From Cavia porcellus (lineage: Eukaryota > Chordata > Mammalia > Rodentia > Caviidae): a stretch of 64,000 bases of DNA. The DNA is taken from contig NW_026947501.1 in NCBI RefSeq assembly GCF_034190915.1, forward strand, positions 4,278,001 through 4,342,000, read 5' to 3'. How positions within the stretch are numbered: the first letter of the stretch is position 1; each line of letters begins with the position of its first letter. The notes beneath the pieces were generated by a model, which ran no database searches, was not told the DNA's origin, and worked only from the letters and a program-made list of their open reading frames with translations. This document shows positions 8,172 to 19,600 of this stretch, piece after piece. The translations under genes were made by a program, and so were the position numbers.

Positions 8172-11100
8172 GGAGTGAGAAAAACATAACGGAGTGGTGT
8201 GAATCGGAGGGCCTGAATAAGGATAGGCAGTCAGTGGCAATGTAGGATGGAGAAAAGCACCATGGGGTGGTCAGCATGGGGAGGTCAGGAAACATGCTGT
8301 GGCAATGTGGTATAGGTTTCTGAAAAAAAAGCGGGGTGGTGCGCATTGTAAGGTTTTCTAACAGGCCATTCACTAGTAGGAGTGAGAACAACATCACGCG
8401 GTGGTGTGAATCGGAGGGCCTGATTTAGAATAGGCAGTGAGTGGCAATGTAAAATGGAGAAAAGCACCACGGGGTGGTCATCACGGGGAGGACAGGAAAC
8501 ATGCAATGGAAATGTAGGATAGTTTTCTGAAAAACATCATGGGGTGGTGCGCATTGTAAGGGTTTCTAACAGGCATTTCACTAGTAGGATGAAGAAAAAC
8601 TTCAAGGGGTGGTTTGAATCAGATGTTCTGAATTAGGATATACAGTGAGTGGCAATGTAGGATGGAGAAAAGAACCATGGGGTGGTCTGCATGGGGAGGT
8701 CAGGAAACATGGAGTGGCAATATAGGATATGTTTCTGAAAAAAAAAGCGGGGTGGTGCGCATTGTAAGGTTTTCTAACAGGCCATTCATTAGTAGGAGTC
8801 AGAAAAACATCACGGGGTGGTGTGAATCGGAGGGCCTGATTTAGGATAGGCAGTGAGTGGCAATGTAAAATGGAGAAAAGCACCACGGGGTGGTCATCAT
8901 GGGGAGGACACGAAACATGCAGTGGCAATGTAGGATAGTTTTCTGAAAAACGTCATGGGGTGGTGCGCATTGTAAGGGTTTCTAACAGGTCATTCACAAG
9001 TAGGATAAAGAAAAACATCACGGGGTGGTGTGAATCAGATGTTCTCAATTAGTATCGGCAGTGAGTGGCAATGTAGGATGGAGAAAAGCACCACGGGGTG
9101 GTCAGCATGGCGAGGTCAGGAAACATGCATTGACAATGTAGGATAGGTTTCTGAAAAACATCGCGGAGTGGTGTGCATTGTAAGGCTTTCTAACAGGCCA
9201 TTCACTAGTAGGATGAGAAAAACATCACGTCGTGGTGTGAATCGCTGGGCCTGAATTAGGATAGGCAGTGAGTGGCAATATAAAATGGAGAAAAGCACCA
9301 CGGTGTGGTCTGCATGGGGAGGTCAGGAAACATGGAGTGGCAATATAGGATAGGTTTCTGAAAAACATCACGGGGTAGTGCGCATTGTAAGGGTTTCTAA
9401 CCGGCCATTCTCTGGTAGGAGTGAGAAATACATCAGGGGCGGGTGTGAATCGGAAGGCCTGAAATAGGATAGCCAGTGAGTGGCAATGTAGGATGGAGAA
9501 AAGCACCACGGCATGGTCAGCATGGGGAGGTCAGGAAACATGCATTGGCAATGTGGGATACCTTTCTGAAAAACATTACGGGTTGGTGCGCATTGTAAGG
9601 GTTTCTAACAAGCCATTCACTAGTAGAAGTGAGAAAAATATCACGGGTTGGTGTGAATCGGAGGGCCTGAATTAGGATAGGCAGTGAGTGGCAATGTAAA
9701 AGGGAGAAAAGCACCACGGGGTGGTCATCATGGGGAGGTCAGGAAACATGCAGTGGCAATGTAGGATAGGTTTCTGAAAAACATCGCAGGGTGGTGCGCA
9801 TGGTAAAGGTTTCTAACAGGCCATTCACTAGTAGCGGTGAGAAAAATATAACAGGGAGGTGTGAATCCGACGGCCTGAATCAGGATTGGCAGTGAGTGGC
9901 AATGTAGGATGGAGAAAAGAACCACGGGGTGGTCCACATGGGGAGGTCAGGAACCATGCAATGGTAATGTAGGATAGGCTTCTGAAAAACATCGCGGGGT
10001 GGTGTGCATTGTAAGGGTTTCTAACAAGCCATTCACAAGTAGGACTGAAAAAATCATCACGGTTTGGTGTGAATCGGAGGGCCTGAATTAGGATAGGCAG
10101 TGAGTGGCAATGTAAAAGGGAGAAAAGCACCACGGGGTGGTCAGCATGGGGAGGTCAGGAAACATGCAGTGGCAATGTGGGATAGGTGTCTGAACAAAAA
10201 AGCGGGGTGGTGCGCATTGTAAGGTTTTCTAACAGGCCATTCACAAGTAGGAGTGAAGAAAACATCACAGGTTGGTGTGAATCGGAGGGACTGAATTAGG
10301 ATAGGCTGTGAGTGGCAATGTACGATGGAGAAAAGCACCACGGGTTTGTCAGCATGCGGAGTTAAGGAAACATACAGAGGCAATGTAGAATAGGTTTCTG
10401 ATAAGCATCGCTGGGTAGTGTGCATTGTAAGGGTTTCTAACAGGCCATTCACTAGTAGGAGTGAGAACAACATCACGCGGTGGTGTGAATCGGAGGCCCT
10501 GAATTAGGATAGGCAGTGAGTGGCAATTTAGGATGGAGAAAAGCACCACGGGTTGGTGAGCATGGGGAGGTCAGGAAACATACAATGGCAATGTAGGATA
10601 GGTTTCTGAAAAAAAAAAAGGGGGGTGGTGCGTATTGTAAGGGTTTCTAACAGGCCAATCCCTGGTAGGAGTGAGAGATATATCAAGGGAGGGTGTGAAT
10701 CGAACAGCCTGAATCAGGATAGGCAGTGAGTGGCAATGTAGGATGGAGAAAAGCACCACGGCATGGTCAGCATGGGGAATCAGGAAACATTTAGTGGCAA
10801 TGTAGTATAGGTTTCTAAAAAACATCGCGGGGTGGTGCACATTGTAAGGGTTTGTAACAGGCCATTCACTAGTAGGAGTGAGAAAAACATAACGGGGTGG
10901 TGTGAATCGGAGGCCCTGAATAAGGATAGGCAGTGAGTGGCAATGTAGAATGTCGAAAAGCACCACGGGGTGTTCAGCATGGGGAGGTCAGGAAACGTGC
11001 AGTGGCAATGTGGGATAGCTTTCTGAAAAACATTACGGGTTTGTGCGCATTGTAAGAGTTTCTAACAGGCCATTCACTAGTAGGAGTCAGAAAAACATCA

Positions 11101-13375
11101 CGGCGTGGTGTGAATTGGAGGGCCTGAATCAGGATAAGCAATGAGTGGCAATGTAGGATGGAGAAAAGCATCAAAGGGTGGTCATCATGGGGAGGTCAGG
11201 ACACATGCAGTGGCAATGTAGGATAGGTTTCTGAAAAACATTGCAAGTGGTGAGAATTGTAAGGCTTTCTAACAGGCCATTCACCAGTGGGACTGAGAAA
11301 AACATCACGGGGTGGTGTGAATCAGAGGGCCTGAATTATGATAAGCAGTGAGTGGCAATGTAGGATGGAGAAAAGCAACCACGGGGTGCTCAGCATGGGG
11401 AGGTCAGGAAACATGCAGTGGCAATTTAGGATAGGTTTCTGAAAAAAACTTCGGGGTGGTGCGCATTGTAAGGGTTTCTAACAGGCCATTAACAAGTAGG
11501 AGTGAGAAAAACATCACGGGGTGGTGTGAATCGGAGGGCCTGATTTAGGATAGGCAGTGAGTGGCAATGTAGGATGGAGAAAAGCACCACGAGGTGGTCA
11601 GCATGAGGAGGTCAGGAAACATGCAGTGGCAAAGTAGGATAGTTTTCTGAAAAACATCCCGGGGTGGTGCCCATTGTAAGGCTTTCTAACAGGCCATTCA
11701 CTAGTAGGAGTGAGAAAAACATCACGGGGTGGTGTCAATCAGAGGGCCTGAATCAAGTTAGACAGTGAGTGGCAATGTAGGATGGAGAAAAGCACCACGG
11801 GTTGGTGAGCATGGGGAGGTCAGGAAACATACAATGGCAATGTAGGATAGGTTTCTGAAAAACATCGCGGGGTTGTGCGCATTGTTAGGGTTTGTAGCAG
11901 TCCATGCACTAGTAGGAGTGACAAAATCATCACGGGGTGGTGTGAATCGGAGGGCCTGAATCAGGATAGGCAGTGAGTGGCAATGTAGGATGGAGAAAAA
12001 CACCACGGGGTGGTCAGGATGGGGAGGTCAGGAAACATGCAGTGGCAATGAAGGATAGGTTTCTTAAAAACATTGCGGGGTTGTGCTCATTGTAAGGGTT
12101 TCTAAAAGGCCTTTCCCTAGTAGGAGTGAGAGAAACATCACGAGGTGTTGTGAATCGCAGGGCCTGAATCATTATAGGCCGTGTGTGGCAATGTAGGATG
12201 GAGAAAAGCACCACGGGGTGGTCAGGATTGGGAGGTCAGGAAACATTCAGTGGCAATGTAGGATAGGTTTCTGAAAAACATCGCGGCGTAGTGCGCATGG
12301 TAATGGTTTCTAACAGGCCATTTACTAGTAGGAGAGAGAAATACATCATGGTGTGGTGTGAATTGGAGGGCCTGAATCAAGTTAGACAGTGAGTGGCAAT
12401 GTAGGATGGAGAAAAGCACCACGGGTTGGTGAGCATGGGGAGGTCAGGAAACATACAATGGCAATGTAGGATAGGTTTCTGAAAAACATCGCTGGGTTGT
12501 GCGCATTGTAAGGGTTTGTAGCAGTCCATGCACTAGTAGGAGTGACAAAATCATCACGGGGTGGTGTGAATCGGAGGGCCTGAATCAGGATAGGCAGTGA
12601 GTGGCAATGTAGGATGGAGAAAAACACCACGGGGTGGTCAGGATGGGGAGGTCAGGAAACATGCAGTGGCAATGAAGGATAGGTTTCTTAAAAACATTGC
12701 GGGGTTGTGCTCATTGTAAGGGTTTCTAAAAGGCCTTTCCCTAGTAGGAGTGAGAGAAACATCACGAGGTGTTGTGAATCGCAGGGCCTGAATCATTATA
12801 GGCCGTGTGTGGCAATGTAGGATGGAGAAAAGCACCACGGGGTGGTCAGGATTGGGAGGTCAGGAAACATTCAGTGGCAATGTAGGATAGGTTTCTGAAA
12901 AACATCGCGGCGTAGTGCGCATGGTAATGGTTTCTAACAGGCCATTTACTAGTAGGAGAGAGAAATACATCATGGTGTGGTGTGAATTGGAGGGCCTGAA
13001 TCAAGTTAGACAATGAGAGGCAATGTAGGATGGAGAAAAGCACCACGGCATGGTCAGCATGGGGAGGTCAGGAAACATTTAGTGGCAATGTATTATAGGT
13101 TTCTGAAAAACGTCGCTGGGTTGTGCGCAAAGTAAGGGTTTCTAACAGGCCATTCACTAGTAGGAGTGAGAAAAACATCACGGTGTGGTGTGATTTGGAG
13201 GGCCTGAATTAGTTTAGGCAGTGAGTGGCAATGTAGGATGGAGAAAAGCACCACAGGATGGTCAGCATGGGGAGGTCAGCAAACATGCAGTGGCAATGTA
13301 GGATACTTTTTTGAAAAACATCAGGGGGTGATGCGCATTTTAAGGGTTTCAAAAAGGCCATTAACTCGTAGGAGT
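8172..13375. repeat. Satellite array block 2 (25 monomers)
   Basis: 5,204 bp of the same 208-bp satellite between provirus copies 1 and 2. The first 282 bp complete composite unit 1. From 8454 on, the sequence repeats bases 1-4922 with a constant offset and no difference noticed. No gene is present. Confidence 0.95.
11758..13005. repeat. 624-bp tandem duplication in unit 2
   Basis: Bases 11758-12381 repeat at 12382-13005, the same three-monomer duplication as at 3305-4552 with the same internal differences. Confidence 0.85.
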
Positions 13376-13678
13376 TGACCGGAGCCGCGGGAGACAGGAG
13401 ACCAAACTCGAGCAGGATCAGCTCTCAAACTTTATTGCGTACAGCGAACCGGACCTAACAACGTCCGCCACCCTCAACGTTGGTTCCTCTTCCGCCCGTT
13501 GGGGGCAGGAACAGCCTCTTATAAGGGGAAGCAGTATCCAATCACAGAGAAGCGCGTCTAACAAGCTGATAGGCTAGCGTCACGGATAACTGGGCAGACA
13601 TGACAATTTGGTGGGCTTGTTCAGGCCGGGAAGAACCCGGAAGCAGGAAATGGGTGCCATCATAGGCGGCTTCCCACA
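13376..13678 (-). repeat. 3' LTR, provirus copy 2
   Basis: 303 bp. It has A at 13586, as in the other 3' LTRs, but ggcc at about 13626, like the 5' LTRs. This mixed pattern could come from a short conversion tract or a repeated mutation. Confidence 0.92.
13431..13436 (-). terminator. Polyadenylation signal AATAAA, 3' LTR copy 2
   Basis: Same position within the LTR as in copy 1; intact. Confidence 0.72.
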
Positions 13679-13692
13679 TCTCCCCCTTTTTT
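13679..13692 (-). other. Polypurine tract, copy 2
   Basis: AAAAAAGGGGGAGA on the minus strand, identical to copy 1 and abutting the 3' LTR. Confidence 0.9.
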
Positions 13693-13727
13693 ATTTATTA
13701 AAATAGGATGGTCTGTGTGTCTCTCCA

Positions 13728-13784
13728 AGGTGTCTATGACCTTGTTGCTGTTAGACACCTAGGAGTGGGCCTACCTTGTAGGCC
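13728..13784 (-). other. Two perfect hairpins, copy 2
   Basis: Stems 13728-13736/13752-13760 and 13768-13774/13778-13784, unchanged from copy 1. Confidence 0.6.
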
Positions 13785-13807
13785 GAGGCATGAGAGAATG
13801 TAGAGGT

Positions 13808-14119
13808 CTATACCCTGCTGTGCATCACCCTGTTTTGTGCATATCCTTGCGCCAGGACCATGCTCAAGGTGAGTGGTTCATTTTTTCGCAGGGCCAGGCT
13901 TTTGTGAACCGAACCTGGATGCATATAGACATTCATTCCTGCCTTCCCCCCAACCTTTGGGGCGGATGGCACTGCAGTACCCTTGGTCTCGCATCTCAAT
14001 GCCAATAATTTGACTCCGGGACAGACCCCTGGCCTTATAGGCCATGTATATCTGAGTGGAGCCTGTCTTAGGTTGACCGGGAGTGCTTTTCCCGTCTTAC
14101 CCGTCATTGGCTTGCCCAC
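13808..14119 (-). other. Unassigned 3' region with an open frame, copy 2
   Basis: 103-codon frame beginning at GTG, about 99 residues from the first ATG. It differs from copy 1 by GVCPG for GVPPG. No recognisable domain. Confidence 0.4.
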
Positions 14120-14126
14120 TCAGCTC

Positions 14127-14588
14127 TTATAGCTGATGTTCTGCAATGTGAAGGAGATATGCGGCGGCCTGCTGGCCTGATGGGCCACCTGCTGCCATTT
14201 GCATGGCTGCCATAGCTGTGATCTTAACCTGCTGCTGAGTTTGTATGAGGCGATCTAACAAGCATTTAATAACCACAAGCCCCAATAGGATGGCCACGGC
14301 AATCAGGATCCAAGTAGTCAGGTTGGGCCAGGAGAACCAGGAGGTGACGCATTCCCACAAACTGGCTATAACACTGCCTAAAGTTGATAAATCAAACCTG
14401 ACTGGACCTAGTTGGATACCGTCCATATTGTCAAGTTCCTGACCGACTATGAGGGACAAATTGTGAAACTTAGGTAGGTAGGTGTCTTGCAGCCAAGCTG
14501 TCATATGTTTAACAGTGTTGGTCAAATTTGTGCGAACAGGGGTGATTAATAGGAACCCACAGAATAGAAAAAGCTCCAAACCAGACAT
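14127..14588 (-). CDS. env: Truncated retroviral env (153 aa), copy 2
   Basis: Intact ATG-to-stop frame with the same layout as copy 1: signal-like residues 1-20, membrane-proximal Trp-rich stretch, membrane segment at about 92-111, and a tail. Copy 2 has ILLGLVV inside the membrane segment where copies 1 and 3 have ILVGLVV, a conservative change. The surface subunit and fusion machinery are absent. Confidence 0.63.
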   Translation of the reverse strand: MSGLELFLFCGFLLITPVRTNLTNTVKHMTAWLQDTYLPKFHNLSLIVGQELDNMDGIQLGPVRFDLSTLGSVIASLWECVTSWFSWPNLTTWILIAVAILLGLVVIKCLLDRLIQTQQQVKITAMAAMQMAAGGPSGQQAAAYLLHIAEHQL

Positions 14589-14589
14589 T

Positions 14590-15303
14590 TCAGTTTGTAG
14601 ATGGTCTCGGGCGCTGAGCGTCGGTCCCAGAAGGGTCGAGTTGACTTGTGTCCGCGGGCTTATCCTCCTGTGCTTTATCAGGAACTGGTGGGGAGTTTAC
14701 TGCTCGCGTCAATCTTTCCGGGACCCACAGCGGTTCGCAGCCTGGTTCCTGTGGAAAGACACAAACCGCACCTCGGGTCCAGCTAACCACTGGATCCGGG
14801 CCCATCCATTGTCCTGTAAGGACATCTTTCCATCTAACCAGCCCTTTGTCGGTTGGGGACGGATTGCTATGTTCCATGGCAGGGGAATGATTACTGTGGT
14901 TTAAATTGAGAAAATTTATGGTAAAGAGTGCCAATGATATTCTTCCTTTGGGCGTTAGGCCGTGGCCTATCCCCTCTTTTTGCTTTTGTAAGACACCCTT
15001 GAGTGTCTGATGTACCCGTTCAATGATGCCTTGTCCTTGAGGGTTATATGGAATGCCATGCTTAAGGACAACATCCATTTGTTGACAGAATGTTACAAAA
15101 GTTTTGCTGGTGTAAGCAGGACCATTGTCTGTTTTTAATATATTGGGCTTTCCCCAAGCAGCCCAGGCTGCAAGACAATGATTAATAGCATGGGTGGCCC
15201 TTTCTCCAGGTTCTGCCGAAGCAAACATAACCTGAGAAGCGGTGTCAACCGAAACATGTACATATTTGAGTTTTCCGAATTCTGGGATGTGTGTAACATC
15301 CAT
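14590..15303 (-). pseudogene. pol: pol remnant: integrase, copy 2
   Basis: 237 codons from the ATG of MDVTHI to the stop. The triad residues are Asp2, Asp59 and Glu95, giving the D,D(35)E spacing, followed by the C-terminal domain. Upstream in this frame a TAG at 15358-15360 closes the reading that is open in copy 1, so this copy lacks the QCVNPRGL lead unless read from an upstream frame. The zinc-binding domain is deleted. Confidence 0.83.
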
Positions 15304-15337
15304 TTGCCAAATATGATTGGGGCGCAGTCCTCTCGGG

Positions 15338-16096
15338 TTAACACACTGGGCGCGTGGCTAAGTCCACCAAGGCAAATGGCGCATTGGGCCCATAAGCTGA
15401 AACTGCGTCCTTGATAGCTTTAAGTTGTTTAATTTCTAAGGGCTCATAATATCCTCCTCCTCCCCTGCCTCCTACTTGTACCGGGAATGCATGGAGACCG
15501 GAACACTCAAAGGGAAGCCGCGACCATACCCTCTGGTGGAAGGAACGTCCTCCTCCCTCCCCAGATGGGGGCGCAGAAGGCAACCCAGGAAGTAGCTCTC
15601 CCTCTAACCATGGCGGTGCCATAGGTTGTGGGCGCCCTCTGGCGGCCACGGATGGAGGTGGCAGCCCAGGGAGCAACTCCTCTTCAGGCCACGGCGGTGC
15701 AGTGGGGCCTGGCGCCCTGAAGGGGGCGATCGTGGGTTGCGAACTTGCCAAAGGGCGGAAGGGCTTAAGCTCCTCCCATAAGGCGGAGTAGCTCGGGCAG
15801 GGTGGTGTTGGGTTCCCCTTTTTATCTTCCCGAGCCCTGAATTCCTCTTTAAGCTGTGCAGGAGGGTCCTGTTTAGCGAAGACAACCTCCTCTTCTGAAC
15901 CTTCCGAAACAGAATCAGAATTAGAGCCCTGAGGGTCCTCCGGAGACCAACAATCGGCAGTGGCTCCGGGCTCCTCTGAGCATTCTGATCGAGCTTTATC
16001 AAAAGCCTGTCGGGCTGTATTAGCGAAGCGAAAGCAAAACAGATGCAAAGGGAAAAGAAAAGAAAAAAAACCGGTGTCCACTCGTGTGGCGCTCAA
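15338..16096 (-). pseudogene. gag: gag remnant, copy 2
   Basis: The gag frame is open for 252 codons here, without the nonsense codon of copy 1. It begins at TTG after the splice donor rather than ATG, and the first in-frame Met is at about residue 159. An acidic stretch (residues 40-95) is followed by the Pro-rich region with two 27-residue repeats (APPW at 133 and 160), a Gly-rich spacer and a capsid-like start (about 216-242). It ends at TAA just past the fusion to integrase. No matrix domain is recognised. Confidence 0.72.
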
Positions 16097-16134
16097 AATC
16101 TGTTAGGTGCGTCCACCCAACCCAGGTGAACAGT

Positions 16135-16143
16135 ACTCACCTG
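16135..16143 (-). promoter_or_regulatory. Retroviral major splice donor, copy 2
   Basis: CAG|GTGAGT on the minus strand, junction 16141/16140. It is intact despite the nearby one-base deletion. Confidence 0.68.
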
Positions 16144-16300
16144 TCCCGGGAAACGCTATATCTCACGTAGCTGATCAGGGTGAAGAGAAGAGGTGCTCGG
16201 GGCCTTCCGTTGTTATTGGGCTAGGTCCTCCGTCGTACCGCAGGCGACAGCAATCGCAGCTCCCGGCCGAAGAGGCACGTCGCTGAGTCTTTTACCTTTT

Positions 16301-16318
16301 TCCCTGTACGGGCCACGA
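16301..16318 (-). other. Primer-binding-site-like sequence with damaged end, copy 2
   Basis: The minus strand reads TCGTGGCCCGTACAGGGA: the invariant TGG that pairs with the tRNA CCA end is changed to TCG. Priming of reverse transcription from this copy would be impaired. Confidence 0.55.
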
Positions 16319-16320
16319 GA

Positions 16321-16623
16321 TGACCGGAGCCGCGGGAGACAGGAGACCAAACTCGAGGAGGATGAGCTCTCAAACTTTATTGCATACAGCGAACCGGACT
16401 TAACAACGTCCGCCACCCTCAACTTTGGTTCCTCTTCCGCCCATTGGGGGCAGGAACAGCCTCTTATAAGGGGAAGCAGTATCCAATCACAGAGAAGCGC
16501 GTCTAACAAGCTGATAGGCTAGCGTCACGGGTAACTGTGCAGACATGACAATTTGGTGGGCTTGTTCAGGCAGGGAAGAACCCGGAAGCAGGAAATGGGT
16601 GCCATCATAGGCGGCTTCCCACA
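16321..16623 (-). repeat. 5' LTR, provirus copy 2
   Basis: 303 bp with TG...CA ends. It has G at 16531 like the other 5' LTRs. Copy-specific changes include gaggaggatgagc, tgcatacagc and gcccattgg. Confidence 0.92.
16463..16470 (-). promoter_or_regulatory. TATA-like box of the 5' LTR, copy 2
   Basis: CTTATAAG, unchanged, with the inverted CCAAT upstream. Confidence 0.63.
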
Positions 16624-19600
16624 GGAGTTAGAAAAACATAACCGAGTGGTGTGAATCGGAGGGCCTGAATAAGGATAGGCAGTGAGTGGCAATGTAGGAT
16701 GGAAAAAAGCACCACGGGGTGGTCAGCATGGGGAGTTAAGGAAACATGCAGAGGCTATGTAGAATAGGTTTCTGATAAGCATCGCTGGGTAGTGTGCATT
16801 GTAAGGGTTTCTAACAGGCCATTCACTAGTAGGAGTGAGAACAACATCACACGGTGGTGTGAATCGGAGGGCCTGATTTAGGATAGGCAGTGAGTGGCAA
16901 TTGAGGATGCAGAAAACAACACAGGGTGGTCAACATGGGGAGGTCAGGAAACATGCAGTGGTAATGTGGGATAGGTTTCTGAAAAAAAAGTGGGGTGGTG
17001 CGCATTGTAAGGGTTTCTAACAGGCCATTCACTAGTAGGAGTGAGAAAAACATCACGGGGTGGTGTGAATCGGAGGGCCTGATTTAGGATAGGCAGTGAG
17101 TGGCAATGTAAAATGGAGAAAAGCACCACGGGGTGGTCATCATTGGGAGGACAGGAAACATGCAATGGAAATGTAGGATAGTTTTCTGAAAAACGTCATG
17201 GGGTGGTGTGCATTGTAAGGGTTTCTAACAGGCCTTTCACTAGTAGGATGAAGAAAAACTTCACGGTGTGGTTTGAATCAGATGTTCTGAATTAGGATAT
17301 ACAGTGAGTGGCAATGTAGGATGGAGAAAAGAACCACGGGGTGGTCTGCATGGGGAGGTCAGGAAACATGGAGTGGCAATATAGGATATGTTTCTGAAAA
17401 AAAAAAGCGGGGTGGTGCGCATTGTAAGGTTTTCTAACAGGCCATTCATTAGTAGGAGTCAGAAAAAACATCACGGGGTGGTGTGAATCGGAGGGCCTGA
17501 TTTAGGATAGGCAGTGAGTGGCAATGTAAAATGGAGAAAAGCACCACGGGGTGGTCATCATGGGGAGGACACGAAACATGCAGTGGCAATGTAGGATAGT
17601 TTTCTGAAAAACGTCATGGGGTGGTGCGCATTGTAAGGGTTTCTAACAGGTCATTCACAAGTAGGATGAAGAAAAACATCACTGGGTGGTGTGAATCTGA
17701 TGTTCTGAATTATCATAGGCAGTGAGTGCAATGTAGGATGGAAAAAAGCACCACGGGGTGGTCAGCATGGGGAAGTCAGGAAACATGCATTGGCAAAGTA
17801 GGGTAGGTTTCTGAAAAACATCGCCGGGTATTGCGCATTGTAAGGCTTTCTAACAGGCCATTCACTAGTAGGAGTGAGAAAAACATCACGGGGTGGTGTG
17901 AATCGGAGGGCCTCAATTCTGATAGGCAGTGAGTGGAAACGTAAAATGGAGAAAAGCACCACGGTGTGGTCAGCATGGGGAGGTCAGGAAACATGCAGTG
18001 GCAATGTAGGATAGGTTTCTGAAAAAATTCACGGGGTGGTACACATTGTAATGATTTCTAACAGGACATTCACTATTAGGAGTGAGAAAAATATAACGTG
18101 GTGGTGTGAATTGTAGGGCCTGAATCAGGATAGGCAGTGAGTTGCAATATAGAATGGAGAAAAGCACCACGGTGTGGTCAACATGGGGAGGTCAGGAAAC
18201 ATGCAGTGGCAATGTAGGATAGGTTTCTGAAAAACATCGCCGGGGGGTGCGCATTATAAGGGTTTCGAACAGGCCAATCACTAGTAGGAGTGAGAAAAAC
18301 ATCACGGGGTGGTGTGAATCGGAGGGCCTGAATTAGAATAAGCATTGAGTGGCAATTTAAAATGGGGAAAAGCACCACGGGGTGATCATCATGGGGAAGT
18401 CAGGAAACATGCAATGGCAATGTACGATATTTTTTGAAAAACAACACTGGGTGGTGCGGATTTTAAGGATTTCTAACAGGCCATTCACTAGTAGGGGTGA
18501 GAAAAACATCACAGGGTCGTGTGAATCGGAGGGTCTGAATTAGGATAGGCTGTGAGTGGCAATGTAGGATGAAGAAAAGCACCACGGGTTTGTCAGCATT
18601 GGGAGGCAAGGAAACATGCAGTGGCAATGTAGAATAGGTTTCTGATAAGCATCGCTGGGTCGTGCACATTGTAAGGGTTTCCAACAGGCCATTCACTAGT
18701 AGGAATTAGAACAACATCACGCGGTGGTGTGAATCGGAGGCCCTGAATTATGATAGGCAGTGAGTGGCAATGTAGGATGGAGAAAACACCACAGGGTGGT
18801 CAGCATGGGGATGTCAGGAAACATGCAGTGGTAATGTACGATAGGTTTCTGAAAAAAAAAAGCGGGGTGCTGCGAATTGTAAGGTTTTCTAACAGGCCAT
18901 TCACTAGTAGGAGTCACAAAAACATCACGGGGTGGTTTGAATCAGAAGGCCTGATTAAGCATAGGAAGTGAGTGGCAATGTAAAAGGGAGAAAAGCACCA
19001 TGGGGTGGTCATCATGGGGAGGTCAGGAAACATGCAGTGGCAATGTAGGATAGGTTTCTGAAAAACATCGCAGGGTGGTGCGCATGGTAAAGGTTTCTAA
19101 CAGGCCATTCACTAGTAGCGGTGAGAAAAATATAACAGGGAGTTGTGAATCCGACGGCCTGAATCAGGATTGGCAGTGAGTGGCAATGTAGGATGGAGAA
19201 AAGAACCACGGGGTGGTCCACATGGGGAGGTCAGGAACCATGCAATGGTAATGTAGGATAGGCTTCTGAAAAACATCGCGGGGTGGTGCGCATTGTAAGG
19301 GTTTCTAACAAGCCATTCACAAGTAGGACTGAAAAAATCATCACGGGTTGGTGTGAATCGGAGGGCCTGAATTAGGATAGGCAGTGAGTGGCAATGTAAA
19401 AGGGAGAAAAGCACCACGGGGTGGTCAGCATGGGGAGGTCAGGAAACATGCAGTGGCAATGTTGGATAGGTGTCTGAACAAAAAAGCGGGGTGGTGCGCA
19501 TTGTAAGGTTTTCTAACAGGCCATTCACAAGTAGGAGTGAAGAAAACATCACAGGGTGGTGTGAATCGGAGGGTCTGAATTAGGATAGGCTGTGAGTGGC

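Larger units (their letters stand above)
1..8453. repeat. Composite higher-order unit 1 (satellite plus provirus, 8,453 bp)
   Basis: The sequence from base 1 restarts at base 8454 with a constant offset of 8,453, including every monomer variant and the provirus at the same place. The unit holds 4,922 bp of satellite, the 3,249-bp provirus and 282 bp of satellite, so 25 monomers plus one retrovirus. No indel or substitution was noticed between unit 1 and unit 2 over bases 1 to about 5172 in the stretches compared by eye. Differences start inside the 3' LTR. The left edge is set by the window, so the true unit phase is arbitrary. Confidence 0.9.
13376..16623 (-). mobile_element. Defective class II endogenous retrovirus, copy 2
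   Basis: 3,248-bp provirus with the same junctions, GGAGT target copies (13371-13375 and 16624-16628) and internal deletions as copy 1. LTRs differ at about 9 of 303 bases. Shared sites point both ways: some variants join copy 2 with copy 3 (GVCPG in the tail region, NPQGQG in integrase), others set copy 2 apart from 1 and 3 (NHSNHSP in integrase, ILLGLVV in env). One base is missing near the splice donor (gtgaacagtac against gtgacccagtac). Confidence 0.93.
8454..16735. repeat. Composite higher-order unit 2 (satellite plus provirus)
   Basis: Second copy of the 8,453-bp unit. Satellite 8454-13375 matches 1-4922 and provirus copy 2 matches copy 1 with about 1% difference. The match breaks down at about 16735, where an extra, different monomer (gaggctatgtagaatagg, gataagcatcgctggg) follows. 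The right end is therefore not a simple continuation. Confidence 0.85.
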
